This document shows positions 18,060 to 27,624 of a DNA stretch of 64,000 nt, piece by piece. This DNA comes from Nocardia cyriacigeorgica (GTDB taxonomy: Bacteria > Actinomycetota > Actinomycetes > Mycobacteriales > Mycobacteriaceae): contig NZ_JARWNX010000043.1 in assembly GCF_029868385.1 (NCBI RefSeq), positions 186,001 to 250,000 on the forward strand, given 5' to 3'. Numbering within the stretch: position 1 is the stretch's first letter; each line of letters starts with the position of its first letter. The notes under the pieces are model-generated. The model was not told the origin of the DNA, searched no databases, and saw nothing but the letters and a program-made list of their open reading frames with translations. Position numbers and translations under genes: made by a program.

Positions 18060-19424
18060 TCAGATCGCCGGTGCCGGTCGTGCGGGCAGGTCGAGGACCA
18101 GGCGGATTCCGCCGAGCGTCCCGTCATCGAAATAGGCCTGTCCACCATGTAGCTGCGCCTGCTGGGCGACCAATGCGAGACCGAGTCCGGAACCGCCCTT
18201 GGTGGCTTGGCTTCCGCGGTAGAAGCGGTCGAAGACCGCCTGGCGCTCCTCGGGTGGGATGCCGCGGCCGTTGTCGTCGATGGAGACGACGATATGGCCG
18301 TTCGGTGCTCGGTGCGCGGAGACCAGTGCTTCGGTGGCGCCACCGTGTTTGACCGAGTTGGCCAGGGCATTGTCGACGGCGAGGCGTAACCCGGCGGGCA
18401 GCCCGCGGGTGACGAGTTCGGCGTCGGTGTCGATGCGGACGGTGAAGTCGGGGAAGTGGCGCATGGCGTCGTGGGCGGCCTGATCGCACAGGTCGCCCAC
18501 ATCGGTGTCGACATGGTCGCGTTCATGGGTGAGGTCGCCGGAGGCGAGGCGTTCCAGCGCGGACAGCGTGGCCTCCACCCGGCCCTGGCTGCGGTGCAGA
18601 TCGTCGAGGATTTCCGTGCGCTGGGCCTCGTCCAGGTCGAGGGTGCGCAGGACCTCGAGGTCGGTGCGCATCGCGGTCAGCGGAGTGCGCAGTTCGTGCG
18701 CGGAGACCGCGGCGAAATCGCGGGCGGTCTCCAATGCGGCGGCGGTTTCGCCCTGGGCCTGATCGACCCGCGACAGCATGGTGTTCACCGCGTCGGCGAG
18801 TTTCTCGGCCTCCAGTACACCGGAGCCGTCCACCGGCTGTGGTGGATGTGCGGGATCGCGATAGCCGCTGCGCGCCCCCACCTGACGGGTCAGATCAACG
18901 ATCGGCCGTACGGCGCGCCCACCGAACAGCCAGCCGAGCCAGGCCGCCGCGGCGATGGCGACCAGCCCACCACCGAGCACCCAGCGCTGCTGTTCGGCGG
19001 TGGCGCGGGCCGCGTCGGCATTGGGGATGCCCATCGAGACCGTTCGGCCGGGTTGCTGATTCTCGGTCGTGGTGAGCACACGATAGGACGCACCGTCCAC
19101 GGTGACAGTGCGGGACCCGGTCGGCAGATCGGGGAGTTCGATCGCGGTGGTCGCGGTCAAGGCGCCGTCATCGCGCACGGTGAGGGCCATGTCCTCGTTG
19201 GGGCCGATGAGGTTGACGAGTCCGACGGCGATCACCGGATCGATGAGCACCAGCCTGGACGCGAGGGTGAGCTGCTGATCGGTCTGCTCGACATTGACCC
19301 GTTCGATCGCCTGCAAGGTGATGACGCTGAGAATGGTGATGACCAGGATCGCGCCCGCGACCGCCGCACCGGCGACCCTGGTGCGCAGCGAATAGGTGCG
19401 CCGCCGCGCGCGGCCGGTGGTCAT
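18060..19424 (-). CDS. prrB: Sensor histidine kinase PrrB
   Basis: A 454-residue membrane sensor kinase. Two membrane segments (about 18-38 and 149-169) flank a periplasmic sensor. A HAMP linker and the phosphoacceptor box 'AAVSAHELRTPLTAMRTDLE' (H243) follow. The ATPase domain has the N-box 'LAVDNALANSVKHGG' and the boxes 'DDNGRGIPPEE' and 'GGSGLGLALV'. Sequence and its place downstream of prrA match Rv0902c, which with PrrA is essential in M. tuberculosis and linked to early intracellular growth. ATG 19424 lies 10 nt after the prrA stop, so the pair is an operon. The signal sensed is unknown. Confidence 0.92.
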   Translation of the reverse strand: MTTGRARRRTYSLRTRVAGAAVAGAILVITILSVITLQAIERVNVEQTDQQLTLASRLVLIDPVIAVGLVNLIGPNEDMALTVRDDGALTATTAIELPDLPTGSRTVTVDGASYRVLTTTENQQPGRTVSMGIPNADAARATAEQQRWVLGGGLVAIAAAAWLGWLFGGRAVRPIVDLTRQVGARSGYRDPAHPPQPVDGSGVLEAEKLADAVNTMLSRVDQAQGETAAALETARDFAAVSAHELRTPLTAMRTDLEVLRTLDLDEAQRTEILDDLHRSQGRVEATLSALERLASGDLTHERDHVDTDVGDLCDQAAHDAMRHFPDFTVRIDTDAELVTRGLPAGLRLAVDNALANSVKHGGATEALVSAHRAPNGHIVVSIDDNGRGIPPEERQAVFDRFYRGSQATKGGSGLGLALVAQQAQLHGGQAYFDDGTLGGIRLVLDLPARPAPAI

Positions 19425-19434
19425 ATGTGCCACA

Positions 19435-20154
19435 TCATTTCGGCGCCCGCAAGACGAACCCGACCCCGCGGATCGTGTGCAGCAACCGCGGCGTGCCCTC
19501 GACTTCCAGTTTGCGCCGCAGATAACCCACGAACACGTCCACCACATTGGTGTCGGCGGCGAAATCGTAGCCCCACACCAGTTCCAGCAGCCGCTCCCGG
19601 CTCAACACCACCCCCGCATTGCGGGCCAGCGTGGACAGCAGTTCGAATTCCCGCTTGGTCAGGTCGATTTCGCGGCCGTCGAGCAGGGCCCGGTATCCGG
19701 CCACGTCCACCTCGAGCGGTCCGACGGTGACCGCGCCGGGCGTGGTCGGCGCCGGCGTATCGGACCGCCGGCGCAGCAGCGCCTTGATCCGCGCCACCAG
19801 TTCGGCCAGGACGAACGGCTTCACCAGATAGTCGTCGGCGCCGGATTCCAGTCCGGCGATCCGGTCGTCGACCGAACTGCGGGCGCTGAGCACACAGATC
19901 GGGACCTCGTTGCCCATGGCCCGCAGCGCCGTCACCACACCGGCGCCGTCGAGCACGGGCATATTCATATCCAGCACGATGGCGTCGGGGGAGTGCTCGT
20001 TGACCGAGCGCAGGGCCGCGCCACCGTCGCGGGCCACCAGGACCCGGAAGCCGGACAGGCGCAGCCCGCGCTCCACCGAGGCGAGCACGTCCTCGTCGTC
20101 GTCGACGACGAGGACGGTCGGGTTCACGTTTCGCTCGCTGGTCACGTCGTTCAT
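19435..20154 (-). CDS. prrA: Response regulator PrrA (OmpR/PhoB family)
   Basis: A 239-residue response regulator. The receiver has the acidic cluster '[10 protein letters not shown]', phosphoacceptor D62 in '[13 protein letters not shown]' and lysine in '[13 protein letters not shown]'. The OmpR-type winged helix includes '[17 protein letters not shown]', '[14 protein letters not shown]' and '[15 protein letters not shown]', ending '[13 protein letters not shown]'. It is nearly the length of M. tuberculosis PrrA. It is the first gene of the prrA-prrB pair. Targets are not visible, but CCTCAGAG motifs upstream of both flanking genes are candidates. Confidence 0.94.
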   Translation of the reverse strand: MNDVTSERNVNPTVLVVDDDEDVLASVERGLRLSGFRVLVARDGGAALRSVNEHSPDAIVLDMNMPVLDGAGVVTALRAMGNEVPICVLSARSSVDDRIAGLESGADDYLVKPFVLAELVARIKALLRRRSDTPAPTTPGAVTVGPLEVDVAGYRALLDGREIDLTKREFELLSTLARNAGVVLSRERLLELVWGYDFAADTNVVDVFVGYLRRKLEVEGTPRLLHTIRGVGFVLRAPK

Positions 20155-20255
20155 TGTGCCGCCGTTTCCCGGTGCGGCCCGGTCGCGGACCTGCCGCGGT
20201 GCGTCGCGATATCGGCACCACCATCCGGCACCGACCGGCGAGCGTCAGCGGTCAT

Positions 20256-20642
20256 TCAGTAGTTGCGGCAGGTGTCGGCCACTTTCTGAATGGTCTGGCT
20301 CAGACCCGAGGCGCGGGGATCGTTCTCGGCCTGCTGCGCGGCTTCGGGGTTCTCGTCGATATAGCGCTGGAGTTCGGCGCGCCGCTGTTCGACCGGCTGT
20401 TCGAACTTGGCTTGCAGTTCCGCCTTGACCTCCGGGTTCGCATCCAGCATCGCCGCCAGCTGCGGGGCCTGATCGTGCAGCGCGGCATCGACCTGTGCGA
20501 ACGAACAGTCGGACTCGAGCAGCGGCGCGGCCAGCTCCATCGGTCCGGCGGACGCGACGGCCGGGCTGAGGAACGCGGTCACGGTGGCGGCCCCGGCCAC
20601 GGTGAGTGCCGCGAGGGTGGCCCTGCCACGAAAACGGTTCAT
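20256..20642 (-). CDS. Hemophore-related secreted protein (Rv0203/Rv1174c type)
   Basis: A 128-residue secreted protein. Signal peptide 'MNRFRGRATLAALTVAGAAT...PAVASAG', then a small helical domain with 'DCSFAQVDAALHDQAPQLAA' and the end 'IQKVADTCRNY'. The two cysteines can form a disulfide. The pattern matches the mycobacterial hemophore-related family, in which Rv0203 carries haem for iron uptake; for most members haem binding is unproven. ATG 20642 is fixed by a GGAGG site. Lies between prpE and prrA on the same strand, with its own likely promoter in the 124-bp gap. Confidence 0.8.
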   Translation of the reverse strand: MNRFRGRATLAALTVAGAATVTAFLSPAVASAGPMELAAPLLESDCSFAQVDAALHDQAPQLAAMLDANPEVKAELQAKFEQPVEQRRAELQRYIDENPEAAQQAENDPRASGLSQTIQKVADTCRNY

Positions 20643-20766
20643 AGTGCTGCCTCCTACAAGATCGATGACGGACGCCTCGACGCTATTGCCCCGTGCTGGC
20701 ATGCGTGTGAGCCGCTCCTGTGAAAACTCTGAGGACGCATGCGGAGCTGCCGACGGTGCGGATGAA

Positions 20767-22848
20767 CTACGGCGCGACCGGATCCGAATCCGATACGACC
20801 TCGCCGGAATTGCCGTTCCCGTTGCCCTCGCCATCGGGCGGGCGGCTGGTGAACAGCTCCGGTTGTGCGGCCAGGATCTGATCTTCCAGGGCGATCAACA
20901 CCGAGGGATCCTCGATGGTGGACGGGACCTCGTATTCCTCGCCGGCGGTGATATGGCGGATGGTCTTGCGCAGGATCTTGCCCGAACGGGTCTTGGGCAG
21001 GCCCGCCACCACCACCGCGTCGTGCAGGGTGGCGATCGCGCCGATCTGGGTGCGCACGCGCTGGATCAGCTCCTCGCGCAACTGCTCATTGTCCACCTCG
21101 ACCCCGGTTTTGAGCACCACGTATGCGATCGGGCGCTGCCCCTTGAGTTCATCGGGCAGGCCGATCACCGCGCATTCGGCGACCGCCTCATGACCCGCGA
21201 TAGCGGCCTCGATACTGCCCGCCGACAGCCGGTGCCCGGCCATATTGATCACATCGTCGCTGCGGCCGAGGACGAACAGATAGCCGTCGTCGTCGAAATA
21301 ACCGGAGTCACCGGTCAGATAGTGGCCGGGATAGGCCGACAGATAGGAGCGTTTGTACCGCTCGTCGTCCTGCCACAGTCCACTGAGCGCACCCGGCGGC
21401 AACGGCAACCCGATGACGATATTGCCCTCGACATTCGCCGCGACCGGATTACCGGAGGAATCGAGCACCCGCAGCCGATAGCCCGGCACCGGCACCGACG
21501 CCGATCCCGGTTTGATCGGCAGCTGTTGCAACCCCAGCGGATTGGCGCAGATCGGCCAGCCGGTCTCGGTCTGCCACCAGTGGTCGACCACGGGGCAGTC
21601 CGGACGTTCGGCCAGCAAAGTGTGCACGGCCCATTCGTAGGTCGTCGGATCGAGCCGCTCGCCCGCGCAGAACATCGCCCGCAGCGAGGACAGGTCGTGG
21701 GTGTGGGCCAATGTGGCGTTCGGATCGGCGCGGCGGATGGCACGCAGCGCGGTCGGCGCGGTGAACAACACGTGCACCCCGTATTCGGCAACCACACGCC
21801 AGTAGGCGCCCGCGTCCGGGGTACCGATCGGTTTGCCCTCGTACAGCAGTGTGGTGGCGCCGACCAGCAGCGGCGCGTAGACGATGTAGGAGTGGCCGAC
21901 GACCCAGCCCACATCCGAAGCTGCCCACATCACCTGGCCGGGACTGACATCGTAGATATTGCGCATCGACCAGCTCAGCGCCACCGCGTGCCCGCCGTTG
22001 TCGCGGACCACGCCCTTCGGCCTACCGGTGGTGCCGGAGGTGTAGAGGATGTAGAGCGGATCGGTCGCGGCCACCGTCACCGGATCGGCGAGTGGGGCGT
22101 CGCGGACGGCGTCCTCCCAGTCGAGCCAGCGGGCGGCGACGGTATCGGCCGAACTCGGCAGCGATTCGGTGGCGGGTTGCGGCTCGGGGAAGGGGATCGT
22201 CGGGAACGCGGCCCGCTGCCGGACGATGACATTGCGCGGCGCGGTGGTCTGCGCCAGGTCGAGGGCCTGCATGACGATCGGTGGGTACTCGATCCGCCGG
22301 CCCGGCTCCAGCCCGCCGGAGGCGGTGATGATCAGCACCGGCTCGGCGTCATCGATCCTGGCCGCCAGTTCGGGCGCGGCGAACCCGCCGAACACCACCG
22401 AATGCACCGCGCCGATCCGCGCGCAGGCCAGCATCGCGATAACGGCCTCGGGGATCATCGGCAGGTAGATCACGACCCGGTCACCCTTGGCGACACCGAG
22501 CCGTGACATCGCGCCCGCGAACCGTGACACCTCGGTCAGCAGTTCGGCGTAGCTGTAAACCCCTCTGGCGCCGGTCATAGCCGAGTCGTATATGAGTGCG
22601 GGTTGATCGGCGCGGCCGCCCGTGCCCTCGGCGCCTTCGGGCAGCTCACGCACGTGCCGGTCGAGCGCGTTGAACGAGGTGTTGAGCCGGGCGTCCGGAA
22701 ACCAGCGTGCCGCAGGTCGGGCCGTGGTGTCGATCACCTGATCGGGGGGTACCTCCCAGTCGATGGCGGTGGCAGCATGGGCCCAGAACTCGGCGGGATC
22801 GACGAGGCTGGTCTGGTAGACCGGTCGGTACTCGTTCCTCGCGTTCAA
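20767..22848 (-). CDS. prpE: Propionyl-CoA synthetase
   Basis: A 693-residue acyl-CoA synthetase of the acetyl/propionyl type, forming propionyl-CoA from propionate, ATP and CoA. It resembles PrpE rather than AcsA at the N-terminus ('DPAEFWAHAATAIDWEVPPD', 'ARWFPDARLNTSFNALDRHV'). AMP-binding motifs are 'YILYTSGTTGRPKGVVRD', 'ASDVGWVVGHSYIVYAPLL', 'WQTETGWPI' and the adenylation lysine in 'LPKTRSGKILRKTIR'. TTG 22848 is preferred because AGGGAG precedes it at the right distance; a GTG at 22914 is possible. It carries an extra acidic tail (GEGNGNGNSGEV). Propionyl-CoA would feed methylcitrate or methylmalonyl routes; none of those genes is adjacent. Divergent from the conservon. Confidence 0.9.
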   Translation of the reverse strand: MNARNEYRPVYQTSLVDPAEFWAHAATAIDWEVPPDQVIDTTARPAARWFPDARLNTSFNALDRHVRELPEGAEGTGGRADQPALIYDSAMTGARGVYSYAELLTEVSRFAGAMSRLGVAKGDRVVIYLPMIPEAVIAMLACARIGAVHSVVFGGFAAPELAARIDDAEPVLIITASGGLEPGRRIEYPPIVMQALDLAQTTAPRNVIVRQRAAFPTIPFPEPQPATESLPSSADTVAARWLDWEDAVRDAPLADPVTVAATDPLYILYTSGTTGRPKGVVRDNGGHAVALSWSMRNIYDVSPGQVMWAASDVGWVVGHSYIVYAPLLVGATTLLYEGKPIGTPDAGAYWRVVAEYGVHVLFTAPTALRAIRRADPNATLAHTHDLSSLRAMFCAGERLDPTTYEWAVHTLLAERPDCPVVDHWWQTETGWPICANPLGLQQLPIKPGSASVPVPGYRLRVLDSSGNPVAANVEGNIVIGLPLPPGALSGLWQDDERYKRSYLSAYPGHYLTGDSGYFDDDGYLFVLGRSDDVINMAGHRLSAGSIEAAIAGHEAVAECAVIGLPDELKGQRPIAYVVLKTGVEVDNEQLREELIQRVRTQIGAIATLHDAVVVAGLPKTRSGKILRKTIRHITAGEEYEVPSTIEDPSVLIALEDQILAAQPELFTSRPPDGEGNGNGNSGEVVSDSDPVAP

Positions 22849-23126
22849 CCCGTGCTCCCTAGCCTCGCTTCGATGCCCGCCTCGATAGATCAGCACGATT
22901 GTGGCAGACTTCACGCGACGCCCGGGTGGGTGCCGCGACCTTTGGTTTTGCCTGGAACGGGCTGGTCACTGGCTGCGTGCCGATGCGGGGTAAACCAAGA
23001 AGTTATTGATCCGTTAGAATCTGATGTCACTTATTCGGTCCGTCGTAGACGCAATTTCTCGGCCAGCCGCAGTTCTCGGCCAGCACTGTCTGTCGAGCCA
23101 GCATGCGATTGTGGAGGTTGGCGCTG
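22849..23126. other. Intergenic region between prpE and the conservon
   Basis: This divergent spacer is less GC-rich than its surroundings. A TAGAAT -10-like box lies at 23015-23020 on the plus strand, about 140 nt before the conservon start, implying a long leader. I find no strong dyad and no protein-coding gene here apart from the small leader frame that follows. Confidence 0.4.
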
Positions 23127-23159
23127 ATGGCGCGTGGCTGGGGCCAGTTTGGAAAGTGA
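23127..23159 (+). CDS. Possible leader peptide MARGWGQFGK
   Basis: A ten-codon frame, ATG at 23127, encodes MARGWGQFGK and ends in TGA at 23157-23159, 8 nt before the conservon kinase ATG. GGAGG (23113-23117) lies 9 nt upstream, a better ribosome site than that of the kinase itself. It may couple translation of the kinase to ribosomes ending here. It is too short to be certain. Confidence 0.35.
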   Translation: MARGWGQFGK

Positions 23160-23166
23160 GTGGGAG

Positions 23167-26100
23167 ATGCGTGACGCCGCTAGGTCCGGCAGAAAGCGCT
23201 GGGCGCTCAGCAACTGGGACCTGCGCTGGAAGGTTACGGCGGTGCTCGCCGTGCCGCTGGCGGTCGCGGTCGGACTCGGCGTGTCCAAGATTTCATCCGA
23301 GTGGAGCGAGGCCAACCGGCTGGCTTCGGCCGCCGACAACGTAGAGGTCATCCCGGTCGTCACCGGTCTGAGCGCCGCGACCTCGACGGTCGCCGGTTCC
23401 CAGGTGATCAACATCGGAGGCCGATCGCTGGTCACCGAGGAGAACCTGGTCGACCTCGACAAGGCCATCACCGATACCGAGCAGGTCATCGGCGAACTCG
23501 CCGACCTGCCGAGTGCGCAGCAGCCGCTGCAAGAGATGCTCGATCAGGCCAAGCAGGTGCGCGCCCAGGGGCTGGCCCCGACCTCACTGACGCCGCTCGA
23601 GGCGCGTGATCAGATCGACCGATACCGCAGCAACGGTGTCGAGGCCGTCGAACAGATCGTGGCGCAGGTCAGCGATCCGCAGATCGACGCGGCGAAGTTG
23701 CGCCTGGTCGACGCGCTGAACATGCGCTCAACCATGCTCGGTGAGGTCGTCGGTCTCGCCGTGTATCTGCAAGACCGTGAGGAGGGGACGCAGACCTATC
23801 TGGTCGCCACCAACACCGAACGGGCGCTGCTCGGTCTGCTCGCCGAACGATTCCCTGCCGACGACCGCAATATCAACGATCTGCGTCGCGGCATCGAGGC
23901 CCGTGAGGGCATGCTCACCGGGCCGCAGGCCCAGTCCGGGCAGCTGCCGCTCGGTGAGGCCCGCCAGTCGATCCTGTCCAGCCTCGACACCACCGAAGCA
24001 CTGGTGGCCTTCTCCACCGACGACATCGTCGGCGGTGTGCGCGACCTCGCCGACGCCGCGCGCGCCGACGCCATCATGTACAGCATCGTGGTGCTGCTGA
24101 CCATCCTCGCCGCGCTGCTGCTCGCGGTGTTCGTCGCGCGGTCGATGATCGTGCCGCTGCACCGGCTGCGCCTGGCCGCGCTGCGCGTCGCCGAGAGCGA
24201 TCTGCCGCATGAGGTGGCCCAGCTGCGTAACGGCGCCTCGCCCGAACAGGTGCCGCTGGAGCCCATGCCGATCCGCTCCGAGGAGGAGATCGGTCAGCTG
24301 GCCCGCGCCGTCGACGACATCCACGGTCAGGCGTTGCGCCTGGCCAGTGATCAGGCGCAGATGCGTACCCAGGTCAACGACATGTTCGAGACCCTGGCTC
24401 GCCGCTCCAAGTCGCTGGTCGACCATCAGCTCACGCTGATCGAGGCGATGGAGTACGACGAGAAGGACCCGCGTCTGCTGGAGAACCTCTTCCGGCTGGA
24501 CCATCTCGCCGCCCGTATGCGCCGAAACGGCGACAACCTGCTGATTCTGGCCGGTACCAAACAACGTCGCACCAAATCCGCGCAGGTCGAGATCGCCGAC
24601 GTGCTGCGTGCCGCGATCTCCGAGGTCGAGGACTACGAGCGGGTCAAGCTCGGCGCCACCCCGCGCGGTTCGCTGAAAGAGCCGTCGGCCTCCGACCTCG
24701 CGCATCTGTTCGCCGAGCTGCTCGACAACGCGCTGCGCGCCTCGCCGCCGGAAACGGATGTGAAGTTCACCTTCGCCCAGGCGCACGACCAGGGCCTGCT
24801 GATCGAGGTCGCCGACCGCGGTATCGGTATGCCGCCGACCGAGATGGCCGAGATCAACCGCAGGCTGGAGACAACCGCCGAACCCGGCCCGGACACCGCC
24901 CGCCACATGGGTCTGTTCGTGGTCGGCCGGTTGGCCGAGCGGCACGGACTCACCGTGCGGCTGCGCCCGACGTTCGATACCGCGCGTGATCCGGGCGTCA
25001 CCGTCACCGTGCATGTGCCCGTCGGCTTGATCGTGGCCGACAAGAGCGGTTCCGGTCCGCTGGTTCCGCAGCCGTCCCCGGCTCCGGCCGGTGAACCGCA
25101 GCGTCCGTCGGCGCCCTCGTCGATGCAGATGCGCTCGGTCAGCCGCACTCCGGGCGGCAACATGATGGTCACCGTCGATCCCGGCGTGAGCGGCCCGATC
25201 GCGGCCGGTGCCGACGAGCGCGCGGCCGCGGCGAACGCGGCGGGTGCGCCCGCCACTCCGGGTGGTGGGTTGCCGCAGCGGCAGCCCGGTTCGGCGATGG
25301 CGTCGGGTCTGCGTGGTGAGGCCGAGCAGTCGGGTGCGACGCTGCGGCCCGCACCAGGTCAGCAGGGCAATGGCCCGCAGCGCGGCAAGCTCGCCGCAGC
25401 CAGTCTGCCCAAGCGCAATGTCGTCCCCGGCGGTCCGGTACCGCCGCGTCCCGGTGGTCCGCAGGCCGAACGGCCCGCCGCCACCCCGCCGCCGCGCGAT
25501 CCGAACAGTGGTCTGCCACAGCGTCAGCCGGGTTCCAACGGTGTGCCGCAGCCGACCGGTGGTCTGCCCCAGCGTGAGCCCGGTGGCGCGCCCCAGCGTG
25601 ACGCGAACGGCAGCCTGCCGCAGCGTGGTGCGGGCGGTCTGCCGCAGCGCCAGCCGGGTCAGGCCGGACCGGGCGGATTGCCGCAGCGTGAACCGGGCCA
25701 GAGTGGTCTCGGCCCGCGTGAGGCCGGTCCGAGTGGCCTGCCCCAGCGTGAGCCGTCCGCCGGTGGTCTGCCGCAGCGTGACGCGGGCCCCAGCGGGTTG
25801 CCGCAGCGTGAAGCTGGTCCGAGCGGCTTGCCGCAGCGTGAGCCCAGCGCGGGTGGTCTGCCGCAGCGTGACGCGGGCCCCAGCGGGTTGCCGCAGCGTG
25901 AGCCCACCGCCGGTGGATTGCCGCAGCGTGAGCCGTCTGCCGGTGGTCTGCCGCAGCGGGAACCCGGCCAGACTGGTCCGGCGCGCGAAGCGGGTCCGGG
26001 TGGTCTTCCGCAGCGGGAGCCCGGACAATCCGGTCTGCCGCAGCGTCAGCCCGCGACGGCGCAGTCCGGTGAGATCCAGGCCGTCTCCGGTCTGGCCAAT

Positions 26101-26826
26101 GGCAACGCGCAGCCGGGGCTGCCGCCGCGCCGCCCGGATGTCACCCAGCGTCACACGGAGCTACCCCAGCGTCAGATGGATCTACCCCAGCGTTCGACCG
26201 AACTACCCCAGCGTCAGACCGATCTGCCCCAGCGCCCGTCCGGTCCCGGTGGCCTGCCGCAGCGTCAGCCGGGCAACGGCCTGCCGCAGCGGGTCGAGAA
26301 CGCGCCTGGTGTCGCACTGCCGCAGCGGGACAGCGCCGCCAACGGTGACCGGGTGGAGTCGACCGGTCCCGGTGACGCGGGTCGCGATCGCGGCAGGCAC
26401 AGCTACCGCTCCAACCCGGAGCGGACGGCCTCGTTCTTCCAGACCCGGTTGCAGCCTGCCGAGGAGAGCAGCGATCCGGTGATGGGCGGAACGCCGATCT
26501 TCGCCGAGATGATGTCGGCCTGGCTGTCGGATCCGAACGCGGACCGATCCCAAGCCGCCGCCTCCTTCGAATCACCCGGTGATGAAGGCTGGCAGGCCGC
26601 TCAACGGGCCAGCGAAGCCAAGCCCACAACCACAACGGCAGCCGGTCTGCCACAGCGTAATCCGGGCGGACGACTCGTGCCCGGCGCCGTCAGCGGCGCC
26701 GTGGATCGGGCACCGAGTCGCGATCCCGAAACGATCCGGTCCAGCTTGAGTCGTCACCAGCAGGGCGTCCGGGATGGCCGCGCAATGAAGGCAATGAACC
26801 TAACCGGAGACAAAGGAGACCGATGA
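23167..26826 (+). CDS. Conservon sensor histidine kinase (CvnA type) with LPQR-repeat tail
   Basis: A 1219-residue membrane kinase, first gene of a conservon. A membrane segment near residues 21-40 is followed by a nitrate/nitrite-sensor-like (NIT) helical domain ('[20 protein letters not shown]') and a second membrane segment near 24080-24140 in the DNA. A HAMP region and the kinase core follow: '[20 protein letters not shown]', '[19 protein letters not shown]', N-box '[15 protein letters not shown]' and '[11 protein letters not shown]'. The last 500 or so residues are Pro/Gln/Arg/Gly-rich with 24 LPQR motifs. Start: ATG 23167 is chosen, though GTG 23134 is in frame. The next gene overlaps by 4 nt. 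In Streptomyces, CvnA works with CvnB-D as a membrane complex likened to a G-protein system. Confidence 0.9.
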   Translation: MRDAARSGRKRWALSNWDLRWKVTAVLAVPLAVAVGLGVSKISSEWSEANRLASAADNVEVIPVVTGLSAATSTVAGSQVINIGGRSLVTEENLVDLDKAITDTEQVIGELADLPSAQQPLQEMLDQAKQVRAQGLAPTSLTPLEARDQIDRYRSNGVEAVEQIVAQVSDPQIDAAKLRLVDALNMRSTMLGEVVGLAVYLQDREEGTQTYLVATNTERALLGLLAERFPADDRNINDLRRGIEAREGMLTGPQAQSGQLPLGEARQSILSSLDTTEALVAFSTDDIVGGVRDLADAARADAIMYSIVVLLTILAALLLAVFVARSMIVPLHRLRLAALRVAESDLPHEVAQLRNGASPEQVPLEPMPIRSEEEIGQLARAVDDIHGQALRLASDQAQMRTQVNDMFETLARRSKSLVDHQLTLIEAMEYDEKDPRLLENLFRLDHLAARMRRNGDNLLILAGTKQRRTKSAQVEIADVLRAAISEVEDYERVKLGATPRGSLKEPSASDLAHLFAELLDNALRASPPETDVKFTFAQAHDQGLLIEVADRGIGMPPTEMAEINRRLETTAEPGPDTARHMGLFVVGRLAERHGLTVRLRPTFDTARDPGVTVTVHVPVGLIVADKSGSGPLVPQPSPAPAGEPQRPSAPSSMQMRSVSRTPGGNMMVTVDPGVSGPIAAGADERAAAANAAGAPATPGGGLPQRQPGSAMASGLRGEAEQSGATLRPAPGQQGNGPQRGKLAAASLPKRNVVPGGPVPPRPGGPQAERPAATPPPRDPNSGLPQRQPGSNGVPQPTGGLPQREPGGAPQRDANGSLPQRGAGGLPQRQPGQAGPGGLPQREPGQSGLGPREAGPSGLPQREPSAGGLPQRDAGPSGLPQREAGPSGLPQREPSAGGLPQRDAGPSGLPQREPTAGGLPQREPSAGGLPQREPGQTGPAREAGPGGLPQREPGQSGLPQRQPATAQSGEIQAVSGLANGNAQPGLPPRRPDVTQRHTELPQRQMDLPQRSTELPQRQTDLPQRPSGPGGLPQRQPGNGLPQRVENAPGVALPQRDSAANGDRVESTGPGDAGRDRGRHSYRSNPERTASFFQTRLQPAEESSDPVMGGTPIFAEMMSAWLSDPNADRSQAAASFESPGDEGWQAAQRASEAKPTTTTAAGLPQRNPGGRLVPGAVSGAVDRAPSRDPETIRSSLSRHQQGVRDGRAMKAMNLTGDKGDR
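25516..26330 (+). repeat. Coding tandem repeats for LPQR motifs
   Basis: Within the kinase tail, LPQR recurs mostly every 10 residues (for example [20 protein letters not shown]). From 26158 a tighter set of 7-residue units ([21 protein letters not shown]) follows. A 50-nt stretch is exactly duplicated 90 bp apart (25762-25811 and 25852-25901), so the array has changed length recently. The reading frame is kept throughout. Confidence 0.9.
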
Positions 26827-27242
26827 ACCCCGATCTAGGTGGTAGTGGTACGAACCGTCAGCTGGATTGGCTGGTTTCGAACTTCGCCAACGAGGTTCCT
26901 GGCGTAGCCCATGCCGTGCTGGTCTCGGCCGACGGTCTGCTGATGGCCGCGAGCGCACAGCTCCCGGTCGATCGTGCCGAACAGCTATCGGCCGTCACCG
27001 CCGGGCTCGCCAGCCTCTCGGTGGGTGTGTCGAACCTGTTCGAAGGCGGCACCGTCTTGCAGTCGGTGGTCGAGATGGAACACGGCTACCTACTGCTCAT
27101 GGCTGTCGGCGACGGTTCGTATCTGGCGGTCCTGACCAACACCTCGTGTGATATCGGTCAGGTCGGCTACGAGATGGCGTTGTTGGTCGAGCGTGTTGGC
27201 CAGACAGTTCAGGCCACTCCACGCGTCACGATGGGTTCCTGA
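26823..27242 (+). CDS. Roadblock/LC7 protein (CvnB type)
   Basis: A 139-residue Roadblock/LC7-domain protein, the family that in Myxococcus (MglB) acts as GTPase-activating protein and here probably regulates the GTPase two genes on. It contains '[20 protein letters not shown]', '[20 protein letters not shown]', '[16 protein letters not shown]' and '[19 protein letters not shown]'. ATG overlaps the kinase stop by 4 nt. Soluble, no signal. Confidence 0.93.
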   Translation: MNPDLGGSGTNRQLDWLVSNFANEVPGVAHAVLVSADGLLMAASAQLPVDRAEQLSAVTAGLASLSVGVSNLFEGGTVLQSVVEMEHGYLLLMAVGDGSYLAVLTNTSCDIGQVGYEMALLVERVGQTVQATPRVTMGS

Positions 27243-27249
27243 TGGTGGG

Positions 27250-27624
27250 ATGGACATAGAAGATCATCGTGTGGGGAGCAGCGAGCCGAGTCTCGTCCGC
27301 CCGTATTCGCTGACCGCGGGTCGTACGCGGCCCGCGGTCGAGCTCGCGCTCGAGGCCCTCGTCGCATCGCATCCGGTCGCCCTGGAGCGGCAGTTCGAAC
27401 TGACCAACATCGAAACGTCAATCGTGGAGTTGTGCAGAGAATCGCCGTCTGTGGCGGAAGTTGCGGCTCGATTGGGTATACCCATCGGGGTGGCGCGTGT
27501 GCTCGTGGCAGATCTCATCGAAGCGGGGCACGTTCGCGTTTCCGCCACATTGAAAGACGACTCCAGCGACGATGAACGTCGCGAGCTGATCGAAAGGGTT
27601 CTCAGTGGACTCCGGCGTATTTGA
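27250..27624 (+). CDS. DUF742 winged-helix protein (CvnC type)
   Basis: A 124-residue DUF742 protein. 'SLVRPYSLTAGRTRPAVE' is the family start, and 'SPSVAEVAARLGIPIGVARV' with 'LVADLIEAGHVRV' is a helix-turn-helix-like core. ATG 27250 lies 8 nt after the previous stop; the ribosome site GGTGGG directly touches it and is poor, which suggests translational coupling. Its 3' end overlaps the GTPase gene by 20 nt. DNA binding has not been shown for most members. Confidence 0.92.
   Translation: MDIEDHRVGSSEPSLVRPYSLTAGRTRPAVELALEALVASHPVALERQFELTNIETSIVELCRESPSVAEVAARLGIPIGVARVLVADLIEAGHVRVSATLKDDSSDDERRELIERVLSGLRRI

Noticed and set aside
20584..22506. Long open frame of 640 codons on the plus strand opposite prpE
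   Set aside because: It mirrors the prpE codons, has no recognisable motif and arises from GC-rich codon use; prpE has full family motifs.
23728..26154. Long open frame of 808 codons opposite the conservon kinase, with TLRQ-like repeats
   Set aside because: Its repeats are the antisense of the LPQR codons; the plus strand has kinase motifs and 4-nt coupling to the next gene.
25516..26330. CRISPR-like array suggested by regular repeats
   Set aside because: Repeats are in frame, units are near 30 and 21 nt without unique spacers, and the frame is a kinase tail.
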